Numbered from the stretch's first letter, positions 1 to 9,812 are shown. The stretch: 64,000 bases of DNA from Paenibacillus farraposensis (GCF_020736845.1 NZ_JAFFQR010000019.1:95499-159498), one strand, 5' to 3'. Translations and numbers: made by a program. The notes: a model not told the origin generated them from the sequence alone.

Positions 1-116
1 TATTTACGATCATGACTCGTCCTCCTGTCAGGTTCTTCGCTTATATCTTTGTATATATCGGCTTATTCCACTTCTTTTTATTATACTGTAAAAAAGATTG
101 ATGGAAAAACAAATAG

Positions 117-151
117 CCTGCCAGCATTTCCCATATAGGAATGATGACAGG
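117..151 (-). terminator. Possible terminator of the OFA transporter gene
   Basis: An imperfect hairpin (arms near 117-131 and 138-151) lies just downstream of the transporter stop. On the minus strand it is followed by a T-rich stretch. The stem has two mismatches and a bulge, so confidence is low. The rest of positions 1-191 shows no gene. Confidence 0.4.
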
Positions 152-191
152 TCTTTTGGCATTCATCTGGTCCTTTTTTCTCAGGGCCTGT

Positions 192-1442
192 TTAACCCAG
201 TTTTGTTTCAGGCTTTATGCTGCGTACGGAAAGGTTATGTTTTTTCCGTTGACTCCGCGAATTGCCTTGACCCGGCGTACGGATCGTAAGCGCAATCAGG
301 AACGATACAACACACAGCACGGCAATGGTAGTGAAGGTCGGAATAAAGCCGCCGAGCAAGGCTGCGATAAAAGATCCCGCCAGTGCACCAAGCCCAAAGC
401 CCTGATACACGATACCATAGTTTTTGCTTTGATTTTTCAGTCCAAAGAAATCAGCTACGATGGCCGGAAAGACGGTAATGTTGCCGCCGAAGCAGAAGGC
501 GATTCCTGCTACGCAGGCAAAGAACAAACCATAGTTCAGAGGTACCAGACTAAGCACCGTAACCGCTGCCGCTGTTGCCAGCAATGCACCCGCTACCACT
601 TTCAGACGGCCCACCTTATCTGATAGTGCACCTAAAATAATCCGGCCTGCTGTGTTGAAAATAGCGACCATAGCGACCGCATTGGCGGCTGTAGCCACAT
701 CCAGGCCCGCCATCCGTACGCCGATATCCTTAACGACCCCAATCAGGTACAAACCACTCATACAAGCGGTGAAGAACATCACGAACAGCAGATAGGCCTG
801 CTTGGTGCGCAGCATCTCTTTCACGGTGTAGTCCCGCTGCGGCATGTCCGCGTTTTGTGTTGAAGGATTGCTCACGACTACCGCCTCCCGCACCAGGAAA
901 GAACCAACTGCGATCATGATGAGCACGATAATCCCCCAAACAAGAAATGCCTGTGATACACCAACGGACTGAATCAGCGAACCGTTAATATATTTGAAAA
1001 TAAGACTGCCTGTTCCATATGCCCCAACCGAAATACCGGAAATAAGTCCTTTTTTCTCAGGGAACCATTTGATCAGATTCGACAATGATGTTATATAGGC
1101 CGTACCGTCCGCAAAGCCTACGACAACCCCCGCCAAAATGTACAGCAGAGACAAGGAGGTTACCTGCGAACTGAGCATTAACCCTGCGCCTAGCAGGACA
1201 CCCGCACCTAAAATCAGACGGCGCAGCCCCCATTTATCCTGCAGCTTGCCTGCAAATAATGTAGCAATCGCCAGCGCAAAGCTGGTAATCGAAAATGTAA
1301 TGGCGACCGAGCTGAGATTCCAGCCAAAGCGGTCCACCAGCGGTTGATTAAACAAACTCCAGGTATAAATCGTTCCTAGTCCCATCTGGACAATGATCGT
1401 TCCCAGCACGACCAGCAGTCGGTTTCCGCTGTTTGTTTTCAT
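192..1442 (-). CDS. yhjX: OFA-family MFS transporter, YhjX-like
   Basis: A 416-residue, 12-helix major facilitator of the oxalate/formate antiporter (OFA) family, in the cytoplasmic membrane. The sequence is strikingly like E. coli YhjX: an early GTIYTWSLFN segment, KWFPEKKGLISG after helix 4-5, FFTACMSGLYLIGVVKD in mid-protein and GGNITVFPAIVADFFGL near the C-terminus. In E. coli, yhjX is the main target of the pyruvate-responsive YpdA/YpdB system; its substrate is not settled, so transport of pyruvate or a related acid here is inference. The start at 1442 is chosen because AGAGGAG lies six bases upstream. The longer frame to 1565 would run through a TATAAT promoter element and lacks a ribosome site. 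The gene lies directly downstream of ypdA-ypdB on the same strand, after a tandem operator-like repeat. Confidence 0.9.
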   Translation of the reverse strand: MKTNSGNRLLVVLGTIIVQMGLGTIYTWSLFNQPLVDRFGWNLSSVAITFSITSFALAIATLFAGKLQDKWGLRRLILGAGVLLGAGLMLSSQVTSLSLLYILAGVVVGFADGTAYITSLSNLIKWFPEKKGLISGISVGAYGTGSLIFKYINGSLIQSVGVSQAFLVWGIIVLIMIAVGSFLVREAVVVSNPSTQNADMPQRDYTVKEMLRTKQAYLLFVMFFTACMSGLYLIGVVKDIGVRMAGLDVATAANAVAMVAIFNTAGRIILGALSDKVGRLKVVAGALLATAAAVTVLSLVPLNYGLFFACVAGIAFCFGGNITVFPAIVADFFGLKNQSKNYGIVYQGFGLGALAGSFIAALLGGFIPTFTTIAVLCVVSFLIALTIRTPGQGNSRSQRKKHNLSVRSIKPETKLG

Positions 1443-1563
1443 AGCAATCTCCTCTTTCATTCCGGCTCTATAGCATCCAGTTGTTGTTATGATGACCGGG
1501 AATCCGGTATACACCTGCATCTTTGAAGGAGCAAGTCTATTCAGGATTCTCTCTACATGGAAC

Positions 1564-1592
1564 ATTATAACGTCGTATTTCAGCCAGAATTC
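1564..1592 (-). promoter_or_regulatory. Promoter candidate for the yhjX-like gene
   Basis: On the minus strand a perfect TATAAT occupies 1569-1564. The position 17 bp upstream (1592-1587) reads GAATTC, a poor -35 box. A good -10 with no -35 is typical of activator-dependent promoters. The expected start near 1557 would leave a leader of about 115 nt before the ATG at 1442. Confidence 0.55.
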
Positions 1593-1601
1593 ATTTGAGG
1601 A

Positions 1602-1632
1602 ATGAAATGCACATATAGCGGAATGAAATGCC
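1602..1632 (-). promoter_or_regulatory. Tandem YpdB-type operator (two direct boxes, 11-nt spacer)
   Basis: The minus strand reads GGCATTTCAT (1632-1623), 11 nt, then TGCATTTCAT (1611-1602). Start-to-start distance is 21 bp, two helical turns, as usual for LytTR-family sites. From memory, the E. coli YpdB site at the yhjX promoter is GGCATTTCAT-N11-GGCATTTCAT; if so, this copy differs at one base. The boxes lie just past the stop codon of the response regulator gene and would sit at about -75 to -45 relative to the predicted start of the yhjX-like gene. Confidence 0.75.
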
Positions 1633-1633
1633 T

Positions 1634-2398
1634 TTATATTCGCATAATTTGCCGAAATTCCTTGGCTTTGCTGCGGCTTACCGGAATCTCCACGTCCAGA
1701 CCGCGCAATCGCAGGAGATACGTATGATTGAACCAGGGCACAATTTCACGAATCTGCGACAGGTTCACCGTGTAGGAACGGTGACAACGGAAAAAATCAT
1801 GCTGCGGCAAGCGCGCATGAAATTCCGAAATGCTCATCGGCATCGTATATTCCTCATTTTTTGTAAATACACGGGTTACCTTTTCCTGCGCACAGGCATA
1901 GTAAATATCGTTCGCATCGGTCACGATGATTTTGTCGTTTTTCAACAGGTTGATGCGGCTTGAAGCGTTGACCGTGCTTGGATCGGCAGCTCGAGGCTGT
2001 GTGAGCAGGGTCGTATCCTGTAACTGGGCATTCCGCTGCTCATAGGCCTGTTCCAGCTTGCGCAGCATGGCGGCAATCCGTTTTTCATCATAGGGCTTGA
2101 GAATGTAGTCGAATGCCTCCAGTTCAAAAGCCTGTGCCGCGTGCTCTTTATAGGCGGTCGTAAAAATAATATAAGGCTTCCTGGCAAATTTGCTAATATT
2201 CTGAGCCAGCAGCATCCCGTCCAGCGAAGGAATGTTAATGTCGAGAAAGATGGCGTCCGTCTCCTGCTCCTGCAAAAACCGGAATACATCCAATCCGTCC
2301 TCGAAGCTATTCGTCACCTCAATGCTGCTGTGGGTCTCAATAAGATACTCCAGCTCTTCGCGTGCCGGAATTTCGTCCTCTACAATGATGGCCTTCAT
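1634..2398 (-). CDS. ypdB: LytTR-family response regulator, YpdB-like
   Basis: A 254-residue response regulator. It has an N-terminal receiver domain (about residues 1-115) with acidic VEDE near residue 8 and the phospho-acceptor Asp53 in [12 protein letters not shown] linker leads to a C-terminal LytTR DNA-binding domain (about 148-254) with [12 protein letters not shown]. Receiver and LytTR segments closely resemble E. coli YpdB, for example [21 protein letters not shown] and [13 protein letters not shown]. The ATG overlaps the kinase stop by four bases, so the two are translationally coupled. It is expected to activate the downstream yhjX-like gene through the tandem boxes at 1602-1632. 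The closer match to YpdB than to LytR of autolysin systems comes from memory of the sequences. Confidence 0.92.
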   Translation of the reverse strand: MKAIIVEDEIPAREELEYLIETHSSIEVTNSFEDGLDVFRFLQEQETDAIFLDINIPSLDGMLLAQNISKFARKPYIIFTTAYKEHAAQAFELEAFDYILKPYDEKRIAAMLRKLEQAYEQRNAQLQDTTLLTQPRAADPSTVNASSRINLLKNDKIIVTDANDIYYACAQEKVTRVFTKNEEYTMPMSISEFHARLPQHDFFRCHRSYTVNLSQIREIVPWFNHTYLLRLRGLDVEIPVSRSKAKEFRQIMRI

Positions 2399-4056
2399 GA
2401 CTTCTCCTTTGGTATGTCAAAATAAACTTCGGTGCCCGGCTCATGCTTGAGAATAACAACTCCTTCACCGTACATGAGCTTGAGTCGCCTATGAACATTA
2501 TATAAACCTATTTGTTTGGCCGGAACACGATCATGATACAGATTATCTACAACCTCGTCGCGTATACCCACCCCGGTATCTGCCACGGAAATCCGTACCT
2601 TTTCCCCCCGATCCTGTACAGAAATCGTCACTGTACCTGGCCCCTTTTTTTTCAGTATTCCGTGATTAATCGCATTTTCAACCAGCGGCTGGATAATCAG
2701 GCTTGGAATACGTACAGACACCTCATCCATCACATATTCCACCTGAAGCCGATTGCCAAAGCGCGCTTTTTCAATTTCCACATAATCGGACACCTGCTGC
2801 AGCTCCTTGTGGATTTCGATCAGCTCGTCGTTGAGCTCCAGATTATAGCGTAGATAGCCTGACAAATTAATGATCAGCTCGCGCGCCTTATCCGGCTTGG
2901 TGCGTGTCGTGGAGGCGATCGCGTTCAGCGCATTGAACAGAAAGTGGGGGTTGATTTTCGTCTGCAATGCCTTCAATTCTGCTTTGTTCGCTGCCTCCTT
3001 AATTTGCTCTACACGCGACACTTCCATCAACGTGGAAATGATTTGAGACAGGCCGATCGCCATCGTCTGCAGCGGATAGGTGATTTTATATGCTTTGCGG
3101 TAGTAAATTTTCAGCGTTCCGGTTACCTCGCCCCGCTCCTCCAGCGGAATAATAAGCAGGGATTGGATCTGGGGCGTTTTGTCATCGGCAATATGATTGC
3201 GAATGGTGATTTTACCGCTTCGAATCGTCGCTTTGGTTACATCGCTAATAATCTCGTCACCGATGTGATAACGTTCCTCACCAAAGCCGACATAGGCCAG
3301 TACATTTCGAATATCGGTAATCGCAACGGCGTCGGCTTTGATATCCTCCTTGATAATTGAACAAATGGTACGCAGGGATTCCGCATTAATGGAGCGGAAA
3401 TAAGGCAGCGTCTTATTGGCAATATCCAGTGCCAGCTTGGCCTGTCTGGCTGCGATATTTTCCTTTTCCCCCTCAACGCTTTGAATTAACAGGACGATGA
3501 GACCGATACTGACTTCCCCGATAATCATCGGCAGCCCAATCTTGGACACAATGTCCAGTCCCAGCTCGTACGGTTGCGCCATCAGCAGAATCAGCAGCAT
3601 CGTTAACGCTTCACAAATCATTCCTGCGGCAATACCCACCAGCCATCGCTTGGAACGATCAACGCGGCGGCCAATGTAGCCTGACACCACACCAGCCAAA
3701 ATACTGGTAATCAGACATGGAATGGAGGTCACTCCCCCGATATCAATCAGATAACGATGGATCCCCGATATAATCCCTGTAATGATCCCCACCCACGGTC
3801 CGAACAAAATACCGCCCGACATAATGGCAATGATACGAACATTAACCAGCGAGCCTTCAACCTCAATCCCGGTGTACGTGCCGAACAATGCAAACATACA
3901 AAATATCATCGTTAACAGTGTCAGCTCACCTGGAGAATGGCTGCGCTTTTGCAGTGTTTCCTTAAACTGTGGGACACGGGTAATAAAAAATAAACAAATC
4001 AGCAACAGCGCTGCGCGCTCAAACAGCTGCATCAGCATTTCCAACAAGGCGTTCAC
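2395..4056 (-). CDS. ypdA: LytS-family sensor histidine kinase, YpdA-like
   Basis: A 553-residue membrane histidine kinase. The N-terminal third is the 5TM-5TMR_LYT sensor module, the middle (about 205-350) is GAF-like, and the C-terminus holds a His_kinase domain with the phospho-acceptor segment [15 protein letters not shown] and an ATPase domain with [10 protein letters not shown] and [10 protein letters not shown]. This is the architecture of LytS, BtsS and YpdA. I chose the GTG at 4056 because TGGGAGGAA lies seven to eight bases upstream; the in-frame ATG at 4083 has no ribosome site. It partners the response regulator that overlaps its stop by four bases. The neighbouring YhjX-like carrier points to sensing of extracellular pyruvate or a similar acid, which is inference. 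Confidence 0.92.
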   Translation of the reverse strand: MNALLEMLMQLFERAALLLICLFFITRVPQFKETLQKRSHSPGELTLLTMIFCMFALFGTYTGIEVEGSLVNVRIIAIMSGGILFGPWVGIITGIISGIHRYLIDIGGVTSIPCLITSILAGVVSGYIGRRVDRSKRWLVGIAAGMICEALTMLLILLMAQPYELGLDIVSKIGLPMIIGEVSIGLIVLLIQSVEGEKENIAARQAKLALDIANKTLPYFRSINAESLRTICSIIKEDIKADAVAITDIRNVLAYVGFGEERYHIGDEIISDVTKATIRSGKITIRNHIADDKTPQIQSLLIIPLEERGEVTGTLKIYYRKAYKITYPLQTMAIGLSQIISTLMEVSRVEQIKEAANKAELKALQTKINPHFLFNALNAIASTTRTKPDKARELIINLSGYLRYNLELNDELIEIHKELQQVSDYVEIEKARFGNRLQVEYVMDEVSVRIPSLIIQPLVENAINHGILKKKGPGTVTISVQDRGEKVRISVADTGVGIRDEVVDNLYHDRVPAKQIGLYNVHRRLKLMYGEGVVILKHEPGTEVYFDIPKEKS

Positions 4057-4231
4057 ATGCGTTCCTCCCACATAAAATACCATTCAGCAAGCCTTCTTTT
4101 CCTATTCGGCTATTCAGATATTTCAATATGAATCATGCCATTTGGGGCATGGATGCTTGCTTTCCGTCGCCCTCTAATCAACATTTAAACTGCCACAAAT
4201 TATACCACCATCTTCCAAGTAAATATAGCAA

Positions 4232-4268
4232 AACCGGGGAATACCGCTTGATCACGATACCCCCCGGC
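4232..4268 (-). terminator. Terminator after the chemoreceptor gene
   Basis: A hairpin with arms CCGGGGGGTA and TATTCCCCGG is followed on the minus strand by TTTTGCTATATTT. It sits just downstream of the chemoreceptor stop and separates it from ypdA. Confidence 0.6.
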
Positions 4269-4278
4269 TTATTTAGCC

Positions 4279-5793
4279 CTATGATGCTGTTGTTCGGTTA
4301 TTTGCTTTTGCCGCTCCGGTAGGGCTACCGTTCTCATTCCGTACCTCTACCAGCTCTTTCAACTGCACAATCAGCGCCTCCAGCTCAGTAAATCCACCCA
4401 CCATGTTGGAGGTTATGCTTCGTTGCTCCTCTACCCCGGCCAAAATTTGCTCTGAAGCTGCACTTGCTTGTTCCGTTAGACTTGCAAATTCAGTCATCTC
4501 TTGAACGACCTGGGATGAAAATTGCTGCATACTATTCGTGCTGGCTTCCACATCCACAGCCTGCAGCAGCACTTTATTGGCATTTTGCAGGATATCCTCC
4601 AGTACAACTTCGGTGGAATGTGCCGACTCCATACTTTGCTGCAATCGTTGCTGCCCAATTTCAAATTGACTTACGACAGAATCCATCTGTGTTCTCAATT
4701 GGGTCAAAATACCTTCCATCGCTACCGAGGTATCCCCTACCATTTCAGCCAAATGACGTACCTCGCCAGCCACAATGGCGAATCCTTTGCCATGCTCTCC
4801 TGCTCTGGCAGCTTCAATAGATGCATTCAAGGACAGCAAATTAGTCTGTTTCGAAATTCGAGTAATATCGTTAAGCATGGCAGACATGTTATCACTTTGT
4901 GTTTTAAACTTATCCACTTCTTCTTTGGTATGGCTCATGACCTGACTCAAATCCGTAATTTGCGACGTTAATGCAAGCAATTGACTGCTACCTTTTCCCC
5001 CGGCATTTTTTGTATCTTCCGATAGCTGCTTCAATTCCCGGGAATGATCGGCTACATAACGAACATGCTGGTCAGATTTGGACAAATTATCCGTTATCTC
5101 CGTGATATTCGAAGCTTGCATTTCTACCCCTTTGGCAACCTCCTGAAAACCGAGGGCCACTTCATTCGTCACACTCCCCGTAGCATCCACCTGATTTCTA
5201 AATCGTTCAGTAAAGCTGTACAATCCGGCCACCGCTTGTCTAACCTGATCCAGCAGAAACTCAATATGCTGTCTCGAATCACTAATAGCCTGATTTTGCT
5301 CCTCACTTTTCTGAAACTGCTTTTGATTCAGCACGGATACTACTAACAGCAGTGAACCAATTAATGCAGCAAGAAAAAACTCATTAACATAGCGTAGCGA
5401 TCCGACAGAAGGAAGAATCGCAGGCGTACCGATTGTAATTTGCACAAAAATATTAATTATGTTTATGCTTATAGCCACCAGGAAATAACGGTAAGGCGGG
5501 TACAGCAAAAGCAAGGAGGACATTAAGATCGTAAAACTCACATCCACACTCGACAAGCTATACTCTACACATCTAAATACAATGGAAACCGTAATAATCC
5601 ACGGAATTACACGGATTGCTTTCTTTCTCACATTCAGCACCGTCAGAGATACAATGATAACTAATCCTATAACACTAGGTACCAGCATCGAAGGATCAGT
5701 TAATGCCGGGACAAATCCGCTTAAGGTCAGCACCCAAAAAATAATAATCACAAGTTTGTTTCTTTGCCACACCAATTCATTCATTCTGTCCAT
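4279..5793 (-). CDS. Methyl-accepting chemotaxis protein with multi-helix membrane input
   Basis: A 504-residue chemoreceptor. The N-terminal 160 residues form about six membrane helices with little extracytoplasmic sequence and no Cache domain. A cytoplasmic signalling domain follows, with the conserved hairpin tip [30 protein letters not shown]. There is no obvious HAMP domain between membrane and signalling parts. Such receptors sense something in or at the membrane or report on partner proteins; the ligand is unknown. The ATG at 5793 has AGGGAG about 12 bases upstream; the TTG at 5841 lacks a ribosome site, so the start is uncertain by some 16 codons. It is monocistronic between two terminators. 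Confidence 0.88.
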   Translation of the reverse strand: MDRMNELVWQRNKLVIIIFWVLTLSGFVPALTDPSMLVPSVIGLVIIVSLTVLNVRKKAIRVIPWIITVSIVFRCVEYSLSSVDVSFTILMSSLLLLYPPYRYFLVAISINIINIFVQITIGTPAILPSVGSLRYVNEFFLAALIGSLLLVVSVLNQKQFQKSEEQNQAISDSRQHIEFLLDQVRQAVAGLYSFTERFRNQVDATGSVTNEVALGFQEVAKGVEMQASNITEITDNLSKSDQHVRYVADHSRELKQLSEDTKNAGGKGSSQLLALTSQITDLSQVMSHTKEEVDKFKTQSDNMSAMLNDITRISKQTNLLSLNASIEAARAGEHGKGFAIVAGEVRHLAEMVGDTSVAMEGILTQLRTQMDSVVSQFEIGQQRLQQSMESAHSTEVVLEDILQNANKVLLQAVDVEASTNSMQQFSSQVVQEMTEFASLTEQASAASEQILAGVEEQRSITSNMVGGFTELEALIVQLKELVEVRNENGSPTGAAKANNRTTAS

Positions 5794-5926
5794 ATTGTGT
5801 ACACGCTCCCTGGATGTATAGTAGGTATTTTTATTAAGCAAAAATTGTAAAAATGTAAATACCCTACTTTAATATATCGTCAAGTCCGAACGCATATTGA
5901 ATTGATGAGTGAAAGTGTATTAATGC

Positions 5927-5962
5927 AAAAAAATCGCCCCCCCCCTGACAGGGAGCGATTTG
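5927..5962 (-). terminator. Terminator after the pullulanase gene
   Basis: A hairpin pairs AAATCGCTCCC with the G-run and GCGATTT. On the minus strand it ends in TTTTTTT. It follows the pullulanase stop. Confidence 0.75.
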
Positions 5963-6000
5963 ACGTCTATATAAGGATTATCTATTTTGGAAAACCAGCA

Positions 6001-8154
6001 TCAGGCTTCCTTGTTTTCGGAGGTTCCTCCGGTGCCTTCCCGGATATGCTTGGCTTCCCCAGTTTCCTGATCCTGTTCCATCAAACAGGAAACCTGAGCA
6101 GATTCCTCCTGATCATGGAGTACCATCATCGACCAGCGCGAAACGGTCACACGCTGACCTGCCACTTCATACCGTGTCTCGTTTCCGGCTCCGTGTGCAT
6201 CCACGACAACATGCCAGCGGTCCGATTCTGCCGGCAGCAATACCGTTTGCTCCGTATCCGAACCGTTATAAATCACCATAATATGATTCCAGGCATCGCC
6301 GTTCGCATGGTGCCTCAGCGCAAAGGCTACTACATGCCCGCTGCTCTGCAGCACTTCCATATGCTGCTCTACCAGTTCACGCTCCTCCATCCGGAAAGCC
6401 GGATGACTGCGTCGCAAAGCGATTAACCCTTTATAGTAATCAAACACCGGACGAAACCTGGCCTTATTTTCCCAGCGGATGGCATTCACTACATCCGCGC
6501 TGCGATAGCTGTTATGGTCTCCATATTTGGAGCGCAACAGCTCATCGCCTGCATGGATAAAGGGAATGCCCTGGGAGGTTAGCACCATGCCGTTCGCCAA
6601 TAAGGATTTACGCACCGTTTCGTTTTCCAGCAGGTCCTGTTTAGCAAGTTCCCGGTATGGATCTGCTTCAGCAATCGCTTGTTCGGCTGTTCTCCCATCG
6701 CGCGGCTTTCCCTTCTCCCATTGCGGAAAACCACAATACTCGCGCAAATGCCGTACCGTCAAAATTTTATCCCACAGGTTGAGATTGTCATGTGCGGTTA
6801 CATAATTAATGCTCTCCGAAGGCTGGGATGTAAAATCATGAATGGCCCCAAAAGCGCCCTTCAGCACCTGCTCCTCCTGGTCCCATGCCCCCGTGGCAAA
6901 GCCGCTCGCAGTACCGTCGCTATCACCTTTAATCGCAGAACGGTAGTTGTCGTTAAAAACAGCAAAGCCCTTGTCGCGCTGCGTTCCTTTTAACGTAAGC
7001 AACGGCTGCGGAGACTCTCCTCCCGTCCAGGGCTCACCATAGATGAGCAGATCGGGGCGCACCTCAGCACGCAGCTCTTGTGTAAGCTGTACTACGGTCG
7101 GTGTATCGATCAGCCCCATCAGATCAAATCGAAAGCCGTCGATATGATATTCCTCCGCCCAATAGCGCAGTGAATCCTTGATATACTTGCGAACCATCGG
7201 GCGTTCGGTTGCCACCTCATTGCCTACCCCCGAGCCATTGGAGAGCTGTCCCTGCTCATCCGTCCGGTAATAATAGCCTGGTACGACAGGCTCAAACGGT
7301 CCCTTTTCCACCGAATACGTATGGTTGTATACGACGTCCAGAATGACACCCATGCCAGCCGTATGCAGAGACTGCACCAGCTGTTTCAGTTCTCGAATAC
7401 GTGTCCCCGGGTCGGCCGGATTCGATGAATACGATCCCTCCGGCACATTATAATGCTGCGGATCATATCCCCAGTTATATTTGGTTTCTGATGCGGCCAA
7501 ATCATTCACCGTATGGAAATCAGCAACTGGAAGCAAATGGATATGTGTAATTCCCAGTTCCAGCAAATGATCCAGCCCGATGGAATTACCCGCCGTATCC
7601 TTCAAGCCCGAATACGTAAAGGCGGCAAACCTTCCCTGTACGTCTGAAAAGTCTTTTTCCCCTGTATTAAAATGTGGGGCCATTGAAAAATCACGCACAT
7701 GCAGTTCATAGATAATGGCATCCGTGGGCCGCTCCAGCGCAGGGCCTGTGTCCTCTTTCCATCCGTCCGGGTTGGTGTGAGCCAAATCAATGATAGCCGT
7801 ACGCTGTCCGTTGGCTGACACCGCTGTCGCATACGGATCGGCGGCATAATGAACGGTGCCGTCCGCCCATTCCAGCCTGTACATGTAATAGTATCTATTC
7901 CAGTCCCCTTCTAGCTCTGCGGACCATACACCCCGATTATCACAGCACATCGGAAATTCCCGGCCGCCGTCATGCTCCTGAACGATCCCGTCCTGATCAT
8001 ACACCCCCGCGTCGTCATACAGCACTACACGAACCTGCTCCGCAGGCGGTGCCCATACCTTAAACAGACTGCCTGCAGGTGTATAAGTCAGACCCAAATC
8101 ATCGCCTTCATACGTTGGATATGTTGTGTGCTCAAGCTGCTTGAAATCAGACAT
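6001..8154 (-). CDS. pulA: Type I pullulanase (alpha-1,6 debranching enzyme)
   Basis: A 717-residue GH13 enzyme that hydrolyses alpha-1,6 branches in pullulan, glycogen or limit dextrins. An N-terminal CBM48 module (about 20-110) precedes the catalytic barrel. YNWGYDP near 226 is the type I pullulanase signature. Conserved regions are DVVYNH (273-278), GFRFD with nucleophile Asp344, acid Glu374 in YGEPW, and HDN with Asp456. There is no signal peptide, so the enzyme is probably cytoplasmic like Bacillus AmyX. The length fits cytoplasmic type I pullulanases. GGTGG lies nine bases before the ATG. It is a single-gene unit with its own terminator. The last 25 residues are acidic and polar and look disordered. 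Confidence 0.95.
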   Translation of the reverse strand: MSDFKQLEHTTYPTYEGDDLGLTYTPAGSLFKVWAPPAEQVRVVLYDDAGVYDQDGIVQEHDGGREFPMCCDNRGVWSAELEGDWNRYYYMYRLEWADGTVHYAADPYATAVSANGQRTAIIDLAHTNPDGWKEDTGPALERPTDAIIYELHVRDFSMAPHFNTGEKDFSDVQGRFAAFTYSGLKDTAGNSIGLDHLLELGITHIHLLPVADFHTVNDLAASETKYNWGYDPQHYNVPEGSYSSNPADPGTRIRELKQLVQSLHTAGMGVILDVVYNHTYSVEKGPFEPVVPGYYYRTDEQGQLSNGSGVGNEVATERPMVRKYIKDSLRYWAEEYHIDGFRFDLMGLIDTPTVVQLTQELRAEVRPDLLIYGEPWTGGESPQPLLTLKGTQRDKGFAVFNDNYRSAIKGDSDGTASGFATGAWDQEEQVLKGAFGAIHDFTSQPSESINYVTAHDNLNLWDKILTVRHLREYCGFPQWEKGKPRDGRTAEQAIAEADPYRELAKQDLLENETVRKSLLANGMVLTSQGIPFIHAGDELLRSKYGDHNSYRSADVVNAIRWENKARFRPVFDYYKGLIALRRSHPAFRMEERELVEQHMEVLQSSGHVVAFALRHHANGDAWNHIMVIYNGSDTEQTVLLPAESDRWHVVVDAHGAGNETRYEVAGQRVTVSRWSMMVLHDQEESAQVSCLMEQDQETGEAKHIREGTGGTSENKEA

Positions 8155-8358
8155 TCCTGTTCACCACCCATTTCTGTACATCGGCTTTCACAGCCTCTGT
8201 TCATCCATCATTTATGATGTTTATGACTTGTCAATATACCTCAGGATTTTAGAAAATTTTCACCTAATAGGCTATCAACATAAGACAAGCTTGAAAAGTT
8301 GGATCACACGCTCACTCCATTTTATGACAAAACCATGAACAGGCTACAGCATCCGCCC
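8155..8358. other. Intergenic stretch upstream of the pullulanase
   Basis: This short AT-rich gap carries the ribosome site of the pullulanase and presumably its promoter. I see no convincing -35/-10 pair, repeat or coding potential. Confidence 0.4.
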
Positions 8359-8727
8359 TCAGGACATTCTGCGATGATCCATTTGAAAAATGTGATCGGC
8401 AATCCGCATGGTGGAGCTTCGGTGTGAAACGAGGACAATGGTTTTATCCTGCTGCTGTTCCTTTAACGATTTTAAAATAATGGCTTCGTTTAGACTGTCC
8501 AAATTGCTGGTAGGCTTATCGAGCAATAAGAGAGGCCCATCATGGACAAAAGCTCTGGCCAGTCCTAACCACTGGCGTTCACCGCCGGACAGCCTGTCCC
8601 CCAGCTCTCCGACGCGGGTATTATACCCGCGAAGCAGCAGCTTAAGCAGCGTTGACTTGTCAGGGCCGCTTTTCCCCTGAATGCCTATAATCCGGTGATG
8701 CGGTTCCTTATAAATAAATGGCATCAC
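8359..8727 (-). pseudogene. Decayed ABC exporter ATPase remnant (CydC/CydD-like)
   Basis: A 122-residue open frame holds pieces of an ABC-exporter nucleotide-binding domain. The Walker A region reads GKSGPDKST, with Asp in place of the last invariant Gly. Only about 20 residues separate it from the signature LSGGERQWLGLARAF, so the Q-loop and helical region are missing. Walker B reads PLLLLDKPTSNLD, with Lys in place of the catalytic Glu. An H-loop VSHR follows. The missing membrane domain, the internal deletion and two lost catalytic residues indicate a pseudogene. The LSGGERQWLGLARA and TIVLVSHR phrasing is closest to the CydCD/heterodimeric exporter group. Confidence 0.75.
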
Positions 8728-9155
8728 TACCTTTGCTCAAAATTTATACTAAATGACAGCGCTATCTCCATCAACGAAATGAAAACGTACTTTCGTCATG
8801 AACGTTGATGACAACATTTAAATTTAAATTAACGATAAGGCATAATACCCTATATAATAATTCTTCTTAATATTGGCTTGTAACCATAAAAATCAGCCGG
8901 AAATCCATAATGTCATTTGTACTGCTCTTACAAGGGGACAAGCCTTTAAATAGAAGAAAACACACGTAATTACGCCTGCTCAAAAAGACAACAAAAATAG
9001 CCGCAATGTCAAAACATTGCGACTATTTGATATAAGTACGAGCGAATAAATGACGCTCTTATTCAATTTAAAATCAGCGCAGCAATTCACAAAATTCAAC
9101 ACAGCAACTTACAAAATAAAGAGCGAAACCCGTAACTCGACACGAAATGACTTTA
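8728..9155. other. AT-rich intergenic stretch with no gene
   Basis: This 428-bp gap is very AT-rich. Apart from the gcvH terminator at 8994-9028 I see no coding frame, repeat or known RNA. It may hold the relic of the missing 5' part of the ABC gene, but nothing recognisable remains. Confidence 0.45.
8994..9028 (-). terminator. gcvH: Terminator after gcvH
   Basis: The arms AAATAGTCGCAATG and CATTGCGGCTATTT are followed on the minus strand by TTTTTGTTGTCTTTTT. Confidence 0.8.
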
Positions 9156-9554
9156 TTATTGCCCATCGCCAGTTAATTTCTCGTACTCATCCGCAGACAA
9201 TAGCTTGGCCAGAGCTTCCTCCACATCGTTGCCGGTCTCAACCTCGATCATCCAGCCTTTTTCGTAGGGAGACTCGTTGACCAACTCAGGCGTAGTTTCC
9301 AACGTTTCGTTCACCTTTAATACGATTCCCGTCACCGGAGCATACAAATCGGACACCGTCTTCACTGATTCAATGGTACCTACCTCCACTCCTTGTTCAA
9401 TCGTTGCTCCTTCCTGAGGCAGCTCCACAAAAACAATGTCACCCAGTTGATGCTGTGCAAAATCTGTAATACCGATTCGAACCTTTCCATCCTCTATACG
9501 TTCAACCCACTCATGCTCCTCCGTGTACCAAAGCTGCTGTTTCACTTCACTCAT
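9156..9554 (-). CDS. gcvH: Glycine cleavage system H protein
   Basis: A 132-residue lipoyl carrier that shuttles the methylamine group from P protein to T protein and the reduced lipoyl arm to L protein. The lipoylation site is Lys65 in ESVKTVSDLYAP, with the usual barwin-like beta fold around it. Length is normal. GGGAGG lies six bases before the ATG. It is encoded alone, divergent from gcvT-gcvPA-gcvPB, with its own promoter and terminator. The glycine riboswitch controls only the plus-strand operon, so H is not under the same switch. That may reflect its role as a lipoate donor in Firmicutes (known for B. subtilis GcvH; inferred here). Confidence 0.97.
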   Translation of the reverse strand: MSEVKQQLWYTEEHEWVERIEDGKVRIGITDFAQHQLGDIVFVELPQEGATIEQGVEVGTIESVKTVSDLYAPVTGIVLKVNETLETTPELVNESPYEKGWMIEVETGNDVEEALAKLLSADEYEKLTGDGQ

Positions 9555-9623
9555 CGTGCCTCCCGCCTCGCTTCCAAATGAAATGTAATCAACTTCTGCT
9601 CACCTAGTTTTAGACAGGTTAAG

Positions 9624-9651
9624 ATTATGACAACAAAAACATCTATGTCAA
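9624..9651 (-). promoter_or_regulatory. gcvH: Promoter of gcvH
   Basis: On the minus strand TTGACA (9651-9646) and CATAAT (9629-9624) are separated by 16 bp, about 70 bp before the gcvH start. Confidence 0.65.
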
Positions 9652-9716
9652 TAATACTAACAAAAATACTTCATATCACTTTAAAAAACGTGGTAAATAA
9701 AAAAATGACTAGGTGT

Positions 9717-9731
9717 AACAAACGCTTACAT
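9717..9731 (-). promoter_or_regulatory. Possible catabolite-response (cre-like) element
   Basis: The minus strand reads ATGTAAGCGTTTGTT, one mismatch from the relaxed cre consensus WTGNAANCGNWNNCW. It lies between gcvH and the gcv operon, upstream of the gcvH promoter. It could be chance in an AT-rich region. Confidence 0.3.
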
Positions 9732-9783
9732 ATCCTTATTTATGTATTAAATGTTTTTAAAATTGATTTTCATGACATTTTTA

Positions 9784-9812
9784 TTGACATTTTGAATACA
9801 TTTGCGTATTAA
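9784..9812 (+). promoter_or_regulatory. Promoter of the gcvT-gcvPA-gcvPB operon
   Basis: TTGACA (9784-9789) and TATTAA (9807-9812) are separated by exactly 17 bp. They sit about 55 bp before the start of the glycine riboswitch. Confidence 0.7.

Noticed and set aside
1443..1565. Longer start for the YhjX-like carrier
   Set aside because: The extra 41 codons overlap the TATAAT element and lack a ribosome site; the ATG at 1442 has AGAGGAG.
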